Source: Chloropicon primus
Taxonomy: Eukaryota > Chlorophyta > Chloropicophyceae > Chloropicales > Chloropicaceae
Direction: 5' to 3'
Assembly: GCA_023205875.1 (NCBI GenBank)
Contig: CP060772.1
Location: 310,001-374,000, forward strand
Length of the DNA stretch: 64,000 bases
A model generated the notes under the pieces. The model was not told the DNA's origin. It did no database searches and was given only the letters and a program-made list of their open reading frames with translations. A program made the translations under genes and the position numbers. Of this stretch, positions 1 through 11,411 are shown in pieces; positions within the stretch are counted from its first letter, which is position 1, and each line of letters begins with the position of its first letter.

Positions 1-1470
1 AGGAGCTCGACCTGCTGTACGAATTCGTCCTGCTGCTTGACCTCATCTGGTACGCACCCCTTCCGCCCCCGGCTTTGAGGGTCTTCGGACGGTGCTTCAT
101 GTCCTTGCACCTCTCGATGTGCCTCTCCGCAGCCGTCTCGTTGAACGTCCTGCCGCAGTGCGGGCAAGGGATCAATCCGTCGTCCACCGGCGTGGAGGAG
201 GAGGACGAGCCTCCGAATCCCCCGTAGCTGCTGCTGCCGTCATTCACCCCCCTTGCCGCCATCATGGCCGCCCTGAACTGCTCGCTCTGGACTTTCCACT
301 TTGGCTTGGAACCCCCAACGGGCCTGTCCTGGCCGAACTTTCCTCCCCTGGACCCCTGGACCTTCTTCTTCCTCGAGTTGTAACGCCCGTAACTCCCACC
401 GCCGGAGGAGGAGGACCCCAAGCCGTCGTCCACCTTCTCCATCCCGGACATTCTAGCATCCTGGCTCGAGAACTTTGGCCTCTTGGACTTGAACACCTTT
501 TGGCATATCTTCATGTGCTTCTCCAGGGCCTTGGGGTTGAAGGTACGGTCGCACGTCGGGCACCGGCTCAGCACCGCAGTGGACTCCTCGCTCGCTCCGC
601 TGCTGAACGTATCCACCTCGGAAACGTTGGAGAAGTCGTACTTGAGTGGCTTGCCGCCGGTGCAGGATACAACTGCACCTTCTGTGGAGACTTGCTGCGA
701 TGCGTCGAAGCCGCGTTCGGACCCGCCGCGTGGTGACCGTAGCTGCCGTGATGGTGGCCTTGACCGCAGGAATGGCCGTGACTTTGGTGTGACACCACAG
801 GTTCTGACACCGTCCTCTTCAAGACGGTCCTCCTCTGCTCGTTCCTGTACCCGGACGTCGTCGTCCTCTCCCTCGAAGTGGTGAGCCTCGTCCGCAGGTT
901 CTGGCCCGATGGCAAAGAAGACGAGTAACCATTGGCGTTGGTGGCCAGAACAGCGCTCGATCCAAACCTTTGCTGCATCCTCTCCCTGCTGCTTCCCCTC
1001 GATCCAAGCCTCGCTTTCAGGTTCGCCAAGCTGCTCGCGAGCTGGCCGCGCCCAAGGGACTGGCTCCTCTGCAAGGAACCGTTCGAGGACTGGCTCCTGA
1101 GTATAGCATTCTTGTTCTTCTGCTGGCTGCCAAAGGTGTTTCCAATGTAAGTCGAAGCCTTTCCATTGATGTTCTCGATATCGTTGCTGCGCACGGCTGC
1201 CGAGTACTGTCCAGCGTTGTACGCCGCACCCTCCGAGGGGTTCTCCTTCCTCCTTAAGGACAAGGAGGACATGTTGGAAGTGGTCACCGGAAGATTAGCC
1301 CTCTGCACGGCTTGCTCCGTCTGATCGAGGTTGTACTCCACGTTGTGCAGCCACTTGTCCACCTGAGACACGTTGTCGTACCCAACGCCGACCAAAGCCG
1401 TGGCCTTGTTGCCCCCAGCACCAAAGTTATCATATACCCCAGTATTGTTCAAGGAACTGTAAGGGGACAT
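1..1470 (-). CDS. ZC2HC1: ZC2HC1 (FAM164)-like C2HC zinc-finger protein, partial
   Basis: The ATG at 1470 opens a low-complexity Ser/Arg-rich N-terminal part. Two C2HC fingers follow in a second minus-strand frame: CPTCDRTF...HMKIC (about 503-562) and CPHCGRTF...HIERC (about 107-166). Between them lies the motif KWKVQSEQFRAA, characteristic of the ZC2HC1 family. The reading frame changes somewhere in about 570-760; the first frame stops at 568, while the second is already open well upstream. I cannot tell a very short intron from a sequence error. The gene continues off the left edge. Family function is poorly known (zinc binding; some members are linked to cilia or testis). Family assignment is firm, exon structure is not. 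Confidence 0.8.
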
Positions 1471-2805
1471 GGTGACGGCCACAAAATCCTAATCCAATCC
1501 TTCAGTCACCTCAACGCCTCTCTCTGTCTCTGTCTCTGTCTCTGTGTGTCAACGAAGACGAAGACGACTCAATTATCAATTGATCTGTCTGTTGTCTCAA
1601 CGGCCTCTAAAGGTACGAGCAAGTCTCTCCCCCAAGGGAAGGGAAACTCAAGACGAATCCAATGGTGTCGAATCCCAATGAAAAATGATGTCGAGTGATC
1701 AGCTCAAACACGCGCCTCCCGTTTTTGCTCTGCCCCCTTTGCTTTCCCTCTCCCTGCCCTTTGGCTGGATGGACGGGTTGGTGATCTAAACCACTGGGTT
1801 TGGAGTTTCGAGCAACTTGCAGTGAATGAAACGACGCGAGACTTGGCACGGATCCAAGTTGCGAGTATCCCGATCGAATGACACCGCCCTTGGCAAAAAT
1901 GAATCGGTATGGGACCTACTGGGACCAACCAATGTTACGCCTCTCCTCGCTCCTCAATGGACCTCGATGGACCTCGATGGGCTCAAGGAAATTCGCTCCT
2001 TTTGGTCTCGAAACCGCGTGATGCGACGATAACACGGGATTTCTACACGAAACGACGTTCCCCCCCGAAATGACTTTTCGGTGTATTCGCTACGTGACGT
2101 ACCACAGCAGTGGACGAGTCCTGTAGTATTCTCAAGCTGGGGTTGGCTTTCGTGGTCCGATGTGGAACGTCGTACAAGGAATGCGTCGTCTTTGGGTTTT
2201 TCGCGACGGATTAACAAGGGTTTCGTACAGGGAAATGTGCGGGATATTTTGGAGTCGTTGAGGGCGAACGGAAACCGGAGGCCAGAGCCGAGGAGAGCAC
2301 AGCACAGCACAGCACAGCACAGTGTTTGACGAGGACGAGGATGATCGTGATGATGATCTTGGAACATCACTCTTGGAGCATCACTCTTGGAGCATCACTC
2401 TTGGAGCATCACTCTTGGCGCTTGCAGCTTCGTTTCTTTCTTCGTTCCCTCCCGCTCCGTTGTCCTCTTACGTTGTCCTCTCGCTCGACAATACTTGCTG
2501 CTCATCGGCTTTGCTTCGGCTCACCATGGATGTTTGGGAAAGGAGCTGCCATGGTAAAGTATCGTCTAAGGATGCAATGGCAAGCAGCAAGTGGCTTTAA
2601 AGGTTGGACAAGAACAACGAGCTGTACTCGCTCTCTCCTCCCCGCCTTTCCATGAGGAAGCCCCTTCCCTCCGTCGAACAACTCTCGCCTCGAATTGTTT
2701 CACGGGGCAAGTGAGGTAGCCATGGAATGTCCGAGAGGTGCGCTACCACCCTTCGTCCCTCCCGCGCCCTTGATCCGTCGTCCTCTCATCATGAAACGCC
2801 CCTTC

Positions 2806-2836
<31 letters not shown>

Positions 2837-3453
2837 CAGCATCAGCATCATTCGCATCAAGGCGGCGGCCGAGAGAGGGAGGGAGGGGCAGTGAGGTGAG
2901 TTTGATCAAAACATTGACGACGAGGTCGAAGAGGGACGAGGAGGGGGGGAGTTCATTTCAAAAGATCGCGTCTTTGTCTTTCGATAGACTCTACTCTTGA
3001 AAGAATGGCGGACATGAAAGTCCTTTTCTTTCCGTTTTGGAGACCATACATGATAATTGATGATCCTCGGCCGGTGATTATACCATGTTCAATATCACTC
3101 TACCAACGCTGAGCCAAAAGCTTTGAGGAATGAAAACATGTTACGGATCTATATGAGGCCTTGCGATGATCATCATGACAAAGTATCCGACGAACGGCGG
3201 TGGGGCACTACTTTCTTTGGAGTCATTGACAGCCCTCTTCCCTTCCTAGTTTTTGCCTTGTCTCTCCTCTCAGCAGGTCGTCAGTCGACGCCGCGCCTCT
3301 TGCGTTGGAATCGCCATCATTCGAAGCCAGTAACCGGCGGAGGGCAGCGCCAATGGATGGATGAGCGGGCCCAAGCTGCGATCCGGCATCGATTTGTACA
3401 AAGTAAATGAATCCATTTGTAGAATAAATATCATGATAGGGTCTTTGGATTGA
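1471..3453. other. Intergenic spacer with simple repeats and one box copy
   Basis: No convincing gene is visible on either strand; the open frames are short and lack plausible starts or composition. The spacer holds (AGCAC)n at about 2297-2322, the 15-bp tandem repeat listed separately, a (CT)n tract at about 2811-2831, and one copy of the dispersed box at about 2976-3020 on the plus strand (GTCTTTCGATAGACTC, then GAATGGCGGACATGAAAG). No plus-strand gene follows that copy. Confidence 0.55.
2358..2420. repeat. 15-bp tandem repeat, about four copies
   Basis: The unit CATCACTCTTGGAG is repeated head to tail with one extra base, giving a 15-bp period; the last copies vary slightly. It lies in the spacer upstream of the ZC2HC1 gene and has no visible coding role. 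Confidence 0.85.
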
Positions 3454-4539
3454 TCAAGTGCAGCTCGAGCACGTGCAACGGAAGCCGTAGTCCCGCAGGA
3501 GGTCTTGCCTCTCCTCTGTCTCGAGCTCGAGCTGCTCTGCGTCGAGGTAAGAGCAAGTGATTTCCTCCCCCTCCTCGATGTCGCGAAGAGCGTAGGCGTA
3601 GACCTTGGAGCAAGGCGAGTAGTCTCCCTCCTCACCCTCCTCCTCGTCGGCTTCGTAAAACATGGAGACGTTCGGTTCACAGCTGTGGTTCATCATGCTG
3701 TGCAGGGGGTAGAACCCGGTTCCCTCCAATTCCCCGTTGTGCAAGAAGATCTCAAGATTGTTCAGCTCAAACATGCCAACCAGGGAGCCGTACACGTCCA
3801 GGCTGAACAAGCTGCCCTCCTCGCGTTCGCTCACGTTTCCAATTCGACTCTTCAGAGCAGCACGAAGCAGAGCGAAGGAATCCCCTGCCAGCTCTTTCAG
3901 CTGGGACCTGAACTCGTCCTCGTCCTCCACGTCGTGGGGAAGGGCCACCTGAGACCACCAAGGAGCTTTCCACCCGCACCGTATCGCATCCAAGAAAGAA
4001 GCGGCAGATGACTCCGCCGAGTCCGACCCCGCCCCGCTTCCTGTTTTGCTGCTTCCCTCCCCCTTGTCCTTGAGCAACGAAGCGACAATCATCGCGTAAA
4101 ACTGCGTGCGTGCGTGAACGAGGAGAAGAGGGGCGCGTCGTCAGCTCTCTGAACTTCTCATCATTTCTATCGAGACGTCGAAACCCGTAAGTCACCTTAC
4201 CCTTGCAGCGAGTCTGAAAATGTCGTTGGTGCTGTCGGCGTGGTCGTTGAACTCCCTCATGTAGTGCCTCCCGGGATCGTCTCCTTCGCGATCCCCTCCC
4301 GCGAGAGGGCCGCAGCACAGCAAGTGATGGTAGTGCCGCCACGCAACCGTTTCGCAGCTCGTGCAGCAGTAGCACTCGCTGCAACCGCCTCGGCAACGGA
4401 CGACAGCGCTTCCCGAGCCCACCCGTGAGCTCGATGATGACCCCGACACCCTGCCCCCAGCCGTGCCAAGAAACGCATCCCTGTCCCCCAAGGAACCTGC
4501 ACCGCGCGAGCGAGAGCGACGACGCCACGGGAACAAGTT

Positions 4540-4571
<32 letters not shown>

Positions 4572-4889
4572 AGCTGGTGCTAAAGAAGATTCTTCGATCC
4601 TGAAGACCAGCGACGACTCACCTAATCGCTTCATGCATCGGTCGCATGCCCAAGACGCTTCCTTGCTCGCAGAGTGCTGCATACTTATCACAGGCTCGTC
4701 CTCGAAAGCAACATAACCTTGCTCAATGATACTCCTCGCGAAGACGCCTTTCCCTTTCCCGTCACCAGCATTCGACCTCACCTCCACATGCTCCCTCTCC
4801 AGACCCTCGAGGTGACGCCTGACAAATTCACCGTCCTCCTTCACCCCTCCATACTCCTCTATCCCTCCCCTCTCCTCCTCTGTAGCCAT
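3454..4889 (-). CDS. SET-domain (SMYD-type) protein lysine methyltransferase
   Basis: Three exons: 4889-4622, 4496-4201 and 4101-3454, joined at GTGAGT/GTAAGG donors and CAG acceptors. Together they give an intact 403-residue protein. The N-terminal SET part carries GDGKGKGVFA. A cysteine/histidine-rich MYND-like segment follows (CDRC, then CSECYCCTSC, then HYHHLLC). The third exon has the catalytic SET motifs NHSCEPN and GEEITCSYLD and a post-SET CTCSSC. This order is that of the SMYD family, closest in feel to SMYD5, whose members methylate histones or cytosolic proteins using S-adenosylmethionine. The start was set at ATG 4889; four bases of open frame upstream lack another ATG. The polypyrimidine tract of intron 1 is a (CT)n run. 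A minus-strand box copy lies upstream at about 5140. Substrate unknown. Confidence 0.85.
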
Positions 4890-5970
4890 CTGCCACACTG
4901 CCTCCTTCCTCTCTCAAAGCAAACCTGCGAGCGTCAATTCGTTCGAAACCAGACAAGCGACCACCCAATCGAATTACCGCGAGTCCATTCTTCGTTTGGC
5001 ACCTTCCCCTTCCCCTCTCGTCGCTCTCCTCGCCGCCACCGTCCTCGATAAGGTGAGCCACTCGGATGGTTTCTCCTTCACTTTCTGTCCTCTTCGTCGA
5101 TCCCTCGACCACTCCGAGCGTCGATTTGGCCAACCAAGGGCTCTTTGGAAAGCTCTCGCGACGATTTTTTGTCTGACGTCGTCGACGCGAGTAATCGTCC
5201 ACAAAATAATCTCGCTAAGCCCTCTGCTTCACCCCTTGGCCGCCCTCTCTGTCTCACTGGCTGCTGCTCATCCCAAAGACAAATGTGAGCGGCGGAGAGG
5301 CCTGCTGATCCCAAGGACAAGTCAGGTGAGTTGAGCGCAATATGGAGGACGAGGACGGATGTAATGACGTCAAGAAACAGCTTGGAGGAATTTCATGTCT
5401 CGATATCTTTCCATAGAGCCGTCGCACGAAACAAATGGCGTCGTATTGAGCTTGAAACCTGAACATGATGATCATCTCGCTTCCTGTTTACTCCACTGGA
5501 TTCCAGGTTGGTGCGTTTGATGGCACAGGCGAGAGGGAGGCGAAGCAAGGGGCAGAGGAGTTACGCATCTCGTAGCATCACGTCGTGATCTTTCGAATGA
5601 TACCTCTCTTGAAGCGGTTGACTTCATTTTGAGGAAGCTGGAGACTGACGAGCGACTTCCCTCTGGGTGTTTGACAGAGGTCAACAAGGCAGGGGACTGA
5701 GGGGCACTGGCGGTGAGGAGGGCAAAGAGTCGGAGGCGTTGACCCATTTCAGGATTGGGACGCATCCTCATCAATCCCGAATCGGTCTTCTCTCTTTGCC
5801 ATCCCTTGGGTTTCATGAAGGTCCTCCTCGGTGACCGAGAACGGAGTGAAGCAAGAACAGGGAAGGAGGGCCTGCGGTGTGTGGGGGCGGCAGGTGTGGT
5901 CTGAGCCCAGGCCAAGCGTCGTGAGAACGTGATTGGTTTCCGCTGATCCAACACGAGAGCTTGGAGAAGG
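4890..5970. promoter_or_regulatory. Divergent spacer with dispersed intron-like repeats
   Basis: Between two divergent genes. On the minus strand, about 4995-5165 is a dispersed repeat whose near-identical copy lies at 16440-16600 in the opposite orientation; its box core is at 5139-5160 and points toward the SET gene. On the plus strand, 5326-5506 is intron-like (starts GTGAGT, ends TTCCAG) with box core GATATCTTTCCATAGAGCC at 5402-5420. A second plus box, GATCTTTCGAATGATACC, is at 5587-5612. Both plus copies point toward the gene at 5971. Open frames here are not convincing as genes. Confidence 0.6.
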
Positions 5971-8370
5971 ATGCTGCCAACAACAACAACAACGAGCAAT
6001 GGGAATGGGCACCACTACCACAAGGGCAGCTATGGCAGCGTGAACCAGTTCTCCAAGATCATGTGGAGCTTGAAAAAGTTCTTCAGGCATGTCAAAGCGA
6101 GGCTCTCGAAAGAGAGCAAGATCAAGCTGATCGTCTACGCCATCTTCTTGCTGGTCAACGTGGCGTGGCTCGGCTCCACATTGATGGGCCTCGGGAGCGA
6201 AAGCGGTTACGACACGTCGCCGGGTGTGGCGAGGTCCGGGAGGAAGGGTAACGTCTGGGGGACAGCCGAGGGGAAGTCTCGGCACGGTCAGGGAGGTCAG
6301 AGAGGGAGGGGGGATGGGCAAGATCGCAACAGATCCGACCGCTCGGCGTCCAAGAGGAATGTGGATGACCTGGTTGAGTCGAAGGAGCACTGGCCCGGCG
6401 GGGACTTGGGTGGCATCGCCGTGAACGAGAACGTCATCCGTGCGAGAACGGGGGAGCAGATCAGCCTAGCGGCCAAGGTGGTGCACATCAACACGAGGAA
6501 GGATGCGGGAAGCGACTTGGTGATCGAGGGGGGGTCCATCCGCTTCAGCAGCGTCGGCAAGGAATTGCGCAGCATTCTGTGCACGCAGGAGAGGAGGGGC
6601 ACGATCGTGTACCTCTCCGGAACCGGGCCAGATGCAGACCAGATGGTCGCCTGCTTGAGAGCCAGCACGGGCACTTTCGAATGGAAGGCCCTGGCGGGAA
6701 GCGGATCGGACGTGAATGCCGTGATGGCGGGCTCGGCGCAATCGTCGTCGGGCTCGGAAGCCGACTTGCCCGTGTCCGTGCAGGGAGGGATCTCGGGCAT
6801 CTCAAGGAGCTTTGATGTGGGGGCGAAGAACGCCATTAGTGAGGGGCAGGCTGTGAGTTTCGTGGGGGGGAAGTTGTACCCCGGAGCGGCTCTGCACCTC
6901 AGCGAACCTCTGGAATTCGGGAAGGAGGACCTGCTCACGTCCCAAGGCATCAGCGGCGCGAGAAAGAAGATTGGACTGTACCCCTTGAGCTCCAAGCGCT
7001 TCTTGCTGTCGTACTGTAACAGCGTAGGAAGCGTTTACTTGCAGCTGGGAAAGTTTTCTGGCCAGGAGGGGGTCACGGAGAGCGTGGGAGCAATCTTGAA
7101 CAAGGCCAAGGTCGTGTTCTCCAAGGGTGGCAAGGTGGACGAGATCGAGATCTTGGTGCTTGGGGAAGACCGGTTCATCATCGTTTACACAGAGTACCAG
7201 TCGGGTGGCAGGCTCATGGCGGTGGCGGGGGAGGTGCTGTCCAACGACGTGGTCTCCTTTGGCGTCCCTCTGGAAGTGGATCCCAAGGGAGCGAGGCACC
7301 TCTCCATTGCCCCGATGGGGTCGAACCACATCGCGGTCCTCTTCACCAGAATGAAGCACCACGGGGATGCCAAGAAGGGAGGCTGCCTGGTGGTCTTGGA
7401 GCACAGCCCAAAGTTCAAGCACCTGGACTTGAGCATGCCGCAGGGGAAGTGCGTGACCAACATCGGAAGCGTGATTGACGCCACGCAGATCGTTAACCCG
7501 TCGAACAACCCCCAGATGAGCATCGTGAAGGACACGAGGCTCGTGGTGGCCTACAGGGATATGGTCTCGAGGAACACGGTCGTGAGGCACGTGGTCGTCC
7601 ACGACCTGAGCAGCGCGGATGCTTCCAAGAAGTCGATCGAGGCCGGGGGGGGGCAAGAGGATCTCAAGTTCTCGGGCACCGTGGGTGACGCCCTTGTCGT
7701 GCACGACTACGCGGTGAGACTGACGGACATCAAGCTGAGCCCGATCTCCAATTCGCATGTGATGGTCACCTACGCGGACAAGAAAAACGCTGGGCTGATT
7801 CTACTGGACGTGAGCTCGGCCCAGCCCTCTGTTGCCCTCGATCCCATGATCTTTTCCAACATGATGGTCCACTCCCTTGGGGTCCACGTCCAGGACCACC
7901 GCACCTTCCTGGTCTCCTACGGCGTGACCGAGCCCGTGAAGCTCGTCCGTATGATCAAAGTGGACATCAACATGAACCAAGGCGCAGGGGAGATGCACAT
8001 GCAAGAGTCCAGCCTGATGTCCAGCATCCTGACGCACTCGCAGATCCTGTCCATCGACGCGGACAACTTTCTGTTTGGATTTCTCCTGGGGTCCCAGGAG
8101 GAGGGGGGGGAGGTCCCGGGAACCGGTGGAATCCTCGCTGGATCCTTCGGACACGTCATCGGTGTGGCGGGAAGCAATGCTGCTCCCGGGAGCAAGGCCC
8201 CCGTCGTGCTGTCCGGCGTTTCGGCCCACCACAAGGGGCTTCACCCAGGCCAGTGCTACTACGCGTCTTCCTCGGGGATGCCTACGATCTCGAGAACAAC
8301 CACGCCGATCGGACTCTCCGTCTCGGACACGGAGATCCTCCTCTTTGCCCCGGGCTGCAGGACTGATTAG
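5971..8370 (+). CDS. Type II membrane-anchored protein of unknown function, beta-rich repeats
   Basis: A single exon of 799 residues. The first 50 residues are basic and Thr/Asn/His-rich, followed by one hydrophobic segment (about 51-73, IVYAIFLLVNVAW). This suggests a signal anchor with a short cytosolic tail and a large lumenal or extracellular domain. From about residue 160 the protein shows recurring beta-strand units of the type RFLLSYC, RFIIVYTEY, HIAVLFTR, HVMVTYAD and TFLVSYGV, each separated by about 60-80 residues. This looks like a beta-propeller, but I recognise no family. No catalytic motif stands out. The ATG at 5971 is the first in frame; Met31 is an alternative. Two box copies lie 360-570 bp upstream. 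It converges on the FAD oxidoreductase with 135 bp between stops; TCTGTAAC follows the stop. Confidence 0.85.
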   Translation: MLPTTTTTSNGNGHHYHKGSYGSVNQFSKIMWSLKKFFRHVKARLSKESKIKLIVYAIFLLVNVAWLGSTLMGLGSESGYDTSPGVARSGRKGNVWGTAEGKSRHGQGGQRGRGDGQDRNRSDRSASKRNVDDLVESKEHWPGGDLGGIAVNENVIRARTGEQISLAAKVVHINTRKDAGSDLVIEGGSIRFSSVGKELRSILCTQERRGTIVYLSGTGPDADQMVACLRASTGTFEWKALAGSGSDVNAVMAGSAQSSSGSEADLPVSVQGGISGISRSFDVGAKNAISEGQAVSFVGGKLYPGAALHLSEPLEFGKEDLLTSQGISGARKKIGLYPLSSKRFLLSYCNSVGSVYLQLGKFSGQEGVTESVGAILNKAKVVFSKGGKVDEIEILVLGEDRFIIVYTEYQSGGRLMAVAGEVLSNDVVSFGVPLEVDPKGARHLSIAPMGSNHIAVLFTRMKHHGDAKKGGCLVVLEHSPKFKHLDLSMPQGKCVTNIGSVIDATQIVNPSNNPQMSIVKDTRLVVAYRDMVSRNTVVRHVVVHDLSSADASKKSIEAGGGQEDLKFSGTVGDALVVHDYAVRLTDIKLSPISNSHVMVTYADKKNAGLILLDVSSAQPSVALDPMIFSNMMVHSLGVHVQDHRTFLVSYGVTEPVKLVRMIKVDINMNQGAGEMHMQESSLMSSILTHSQILSIDADNFLFGFLLGSQEEGGEVPGTGGILAGSFGHVIGVAGSNAAPGSKAPVVLSGVSAHHKGLHPGQCYYASSSGMPTISRTTTPIGLSVSDTEILLFAPGCRTD

Positions 8371-8505
8371 GCGCATTCTTATCTGTAACAGCACTCCCCT
8401 CTCAAAGGGGCGCTGGCTTTGTAAATCAAAATCAACCGAAAGCAGCAGAGTGACAGTTGACACCAACTTTTGTTATTACAAGCAAGGAAGCGACAGGCGA
8501 AGGCT

Positions 8506-9756
8506 TCACCACTGCTCACCCACATCCAGATCAACTTTCTTCCTTCCTCGCTTGCCTCTCTGGGCCCTGGGCAGAAACCTCGAAGGGGAGAAGGGTCTCA
8601 AATCGATGCTCGATGTTTGGCCGTCGAGGATGAGCTCCGCCATCAGCAGCCCGCACACCGGCGCCCAGCAGATGCCCCAACAGTTGTGACCCGAGCTCAA
8701 GAAAGCGTTGCAGCATCCGTCAATCTTTCCCATGAAAGGCAGGGCATCGGGAGGGCAAGGCCTCATGCAAGCTCCGACATGCTCCGGCGCTTCTTTCAGA
8801 AGGGAGCTCAGTTTCCCTGCGGATTCAGTGGCAGCAGCAACCCTGGACATGTCCGCCCTCACGCTGGAGGGAGTTCCGCAATCCCCGCCCTCGGCAAGCC
8901 GGTTCCTGTCTTCCACGTAGTCGCTCCCGCCGATGCCACACGCATACAAATCGCCATTGGACCGAGGGTAAAGCTCAAGGTGGGTCCCATTTTGCTCCTG
9001 GGAGCAAAACAACGCCGCTGGCTCTCGAACGACAGCTTCCCTTTTCCCACCCGAGTTCCGCCAGATCACGTGAGTGCTCTTAATCCCCGTGATCGGCCAG
9101 GACTCGTCCGGAAGCCCAAACCACGGCGCCACGAGTGTGGACCAAACCCCCATCGCGACCAAGACGTCCGTGCAACGAATGAGCTCCTCGCCCTTTCCGT
9201 CCGCGAGCTCGACCCTGACCGCCTCGGCCTTGAGATCCTCCCCGACCTCGGAAAACTTGATGCCCTTGGCGCGCCCAAGGACGACCTCGCAGCCCTTCTC
9301 CTGAGCAGCCTCCGCGAGCTTGGTCGTGATCTCCAGCGGAGTCACCTGCGCCGTGTTGCTGTCCAGCAGCTTCGCTTGAGCGATGTCGCCGTCGAGCCAA
9401 CTCCGCATGCCCAGCCCCTTCTGGCCCCTGCCACTCGCAACACTCAAAGTGTCGATCTCCCTGAACGTCTCCAGGCCGAGCTCCTCCGCCAGCTCCTTGT
9501 GCATCCGGAAGGACTCCGTGTGGAGTGCACTCGTGGGACCATCACCCCAATCCCTTGCCAGGAATCCTCCAGCCTTTCCAGATGCTGCAGACCCAATACC
9601 CTCGAGCTCAACAATGGTGCAACCACAACCTCTCTTGGCCAACTGGTACGCCGCGGAGGTTCCTTGGATCCCTCCACCCAATATCACAACATGCCTCTGC
9701 CTCGGCACTCCCTCTCCAGCCTTGGACATCACGACCACCGCCTTCGTGGACCTCAT
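8506..9756 (-). CDS. FAD-dependent oxidoreductase, DAO superfamily (TDA3-like)
   Basis: About 416 residues from ATG 9756. A Rossmann dinucleotide-binding motif VVILGGGIQG lies at about residues 22-31. It is followed by SAASGKAGGFLA, which is typical of the TDA3/plant oxidoreductase branch of the D-amino-acid-oxidase superfamily. The C-terminal FAD contact is SSGHNCWGICWAPVCG. Yeast TDA3 has been linked to endosome-Golgi recycling; the substrate is unknown here. The frame stays open 45 codons upstream of this ATG (Ala/Ser/Pro-rich), but without another ATG, so a 5' exon or transit peptide is possible. A minus-strand box copy at about 10105-10140 lies upstream and points toward this gene. Confidence 0.85.
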   Translation of the reverse strand: MRSTKAVVVMSKAGEGVPRQRHVVILGGGIQGTSAAYQLAKRGCGCTIVELEGIGSAASGKAGGFLARDWGDGPTSALHTESFRMHKELAEELGLETFREIDTLSVASGRGQKGLGMRSWLDGDIAQAKLLDSNTAQVTPLEITTKLAEAAQEKGCEVVLGRAKGIKFSEVGEDLKAEAVRVELADGKGEELIRCTDVLVAMGVWSTLVAPWFGLPDESWPITGIKSTHVIWRNSGGKREAVVREPAALFCSQEQNGTHLELYPRSNGDLYACGIGGSDYVEDRNRLAEGGDCGTPSSVRADMSRVAAATESAGKLSSLLKEAPEHVGACMRPCPPDALPFMGKIDGCCNAFLSSGHNCWGICWAPVCGLLMAELILDGQTSSIDLRPFSPSRFLPRAQRGKRGRKKVDLDVGEQW

Positions 9757-10441
9757 ATCCTCCTCCTCCTCCTCCTCAGTGACACCAACGCAAACAGGAC
9801 AAGCAGATGCTGATGATGAAGCCGGTGATGAAGCTGGTGGTGAGAGTGTTTGTGCTGCTGCTTCCTTCCAAGTCCTCGTGTAAGTCTGCAACCAGAACGA
9901 TGTGTTTGTTCCCAGGTCAAGTCAAGTCAGAACTCGTTGGAAACAGGAGGAGATGTTGAAGATGATGGCGGTCGGTGGCGATGTTTGCCCCTGCTGCTTC
10001 CTCTAGGTTCCCTCCTCGTCCTCGTTGTCTGTTCAACTCTGACATCCAAAAAAAGAGGTGGACAATGAGAATGAGAATTACGTTTCAGGTTGCTTCATCC
10101 TCCACACGACGCCATTTCTTTCAAGAGAGCAGTCAAACGAAAGAAGAAAGGACGAAGAATTGTATTATGCCAAGGTCCCTACACACCTGTGGACGCCACC
10201 CACCGTGTTCCCTCCACACAAGTTCTGCTCCTTTCGTTCCCGCGAAAAATTGTTAAAAAAAAAAAAGATTTTTCCTCCTTTTTTTTTGGCGGGAGATCCA
10301 ACGAAACCACAAACAAACGGAAGACGAACGCAAACCAAGGAAGGAGGAGGAGGAGGAGGTTTCAACAGCATTCGGTTCAGCATCTCCTTTCCCCTCCGAC
10401 GACAGACGACTCGGCATCCTCTTCGCCGATCGTGTCGCGCG

Positions 10442-10507
<66 letters not shown>

Positions 10508-10553
10508 CTCATCGGATGGATCGGATTGATTGGATTGGATTGGATTGATCGCC
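9757..10553. promoter_or_regulatory. Divergent spacer with (CT)n leader tract
   Basis: It contains a minus-strand box copy at about 10105-10140 (CTTTCGTTTGACTGCTCTC then GAAAGAAATGGCGTCGTG) oriented toward the FAD oxidoreductase. Poly-A and poly-T runs lie at about 10254-10288, and a pure (CT)n run of about 60 bp at 10443-10502. The run ends about 50 bp before the ATG of the plus-strand gene and probably lies in its promoter or leader. Confidence 0.55.
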
Positions 10554-11411
10554 ATGGAGGACAGTGACGGTGCGACGTGTTCCGACACGATAGAGGAGGA
10601 TCCGGTGGACGACTCGGGCGTTACGAGTTCGAAACGTTCGGTGGACAAGAAGTTCGTGGAAGCTTGTGACAAGTTGAGGCAAGGGATGCCGTTCCTGAAC
10701 TTGTGTGAAGAGGACACGGCGTTGTCGATCGCGGAGTTGAACTACCACTTGGTGGACAGCCGATGGCAGAGGAAAGAGATGCAGGATGAGACGAATCTGT
10801 CGGTTATACAGGGGTTCATCGTAACGGTCGCCAGGGAATACGACATGAGTGCGTTTGGTAGGTTCGACCACTTGTGCGATTTCATCGGGGCACAGGGTCT
10901 GCAGAGGGATGGCGTGCAGATCCTCGTCAAGTTCCAGGGAGGAGAACACCTCCTCCGTGGTGGAGGAGAGGCAGACAGTGAGGATTCCGAAAGTGACAAT
11001 CCTGGAACCGAAGCGGACACCGTTGTCCGAACCGAAACCCACAGTACACGGAGTCGCAGGTTAAGAAACTCGCGGAGATCTGCCCGCCGAACGAGAACGC
11101 GGTGAAGAAACTTCCTTTTGCTCCGCTACCGGCGGGACAACAACGGAGCGGCTCCAAAGAAGTGGGATGTGAGACAGAAAGGGGGACGAAAGAAGAAGAA
11201 GCCTCCCAGAACACCCTTCAACGCTGCAAAGGCAAGGCCGCCTGCAGGTCTACCTGCGGAAGAGCCATCCACTGTGCAAGACACCGAGAAGGCAAAAGTA
11301 GCGGTGGAGAGGGAATGCCCACCGCATTCATCTGCGCTGCCCACCGGTGATGCCCCGAAGCCCGGCGAGGGACTCACGGAGAATAATCCAAGCCAACTAC
11401 CGACGAACTAG
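10554..11411 (+). CDS. Unknown acidic protein, reading frame disturbed
   Basis: ATG 10554 (GCCATGG context) opens a frame that runs to TGA at 11103: an acidic N-terminus, a helical middle (FVEACDKLRQGMPFLNLC, IVTVAREYDMSAFGRFDHL), then a Glu/Asp/Ser-rich stretch. From about 11040 to 11125 a different plus frame is far more protein-like (YTESQVKKLAEICPPNENAV), and after about 11130 the first frame becomes protein-like again (APKKWDVRQKGGRKKKKPP) until the stop at 11411. Two opposite one-base shifts, or two introns not visible to me, would explain this. I recognise no domain. Leader has a long CT run. Confidence 0.5.

Noticed and set aside
3123-3410. A short plus-strand frame downstream of a box copy
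   Set aside because: No domain, unlikely composition, ends just short of the 3' end of the SET gene; probably noncoding.
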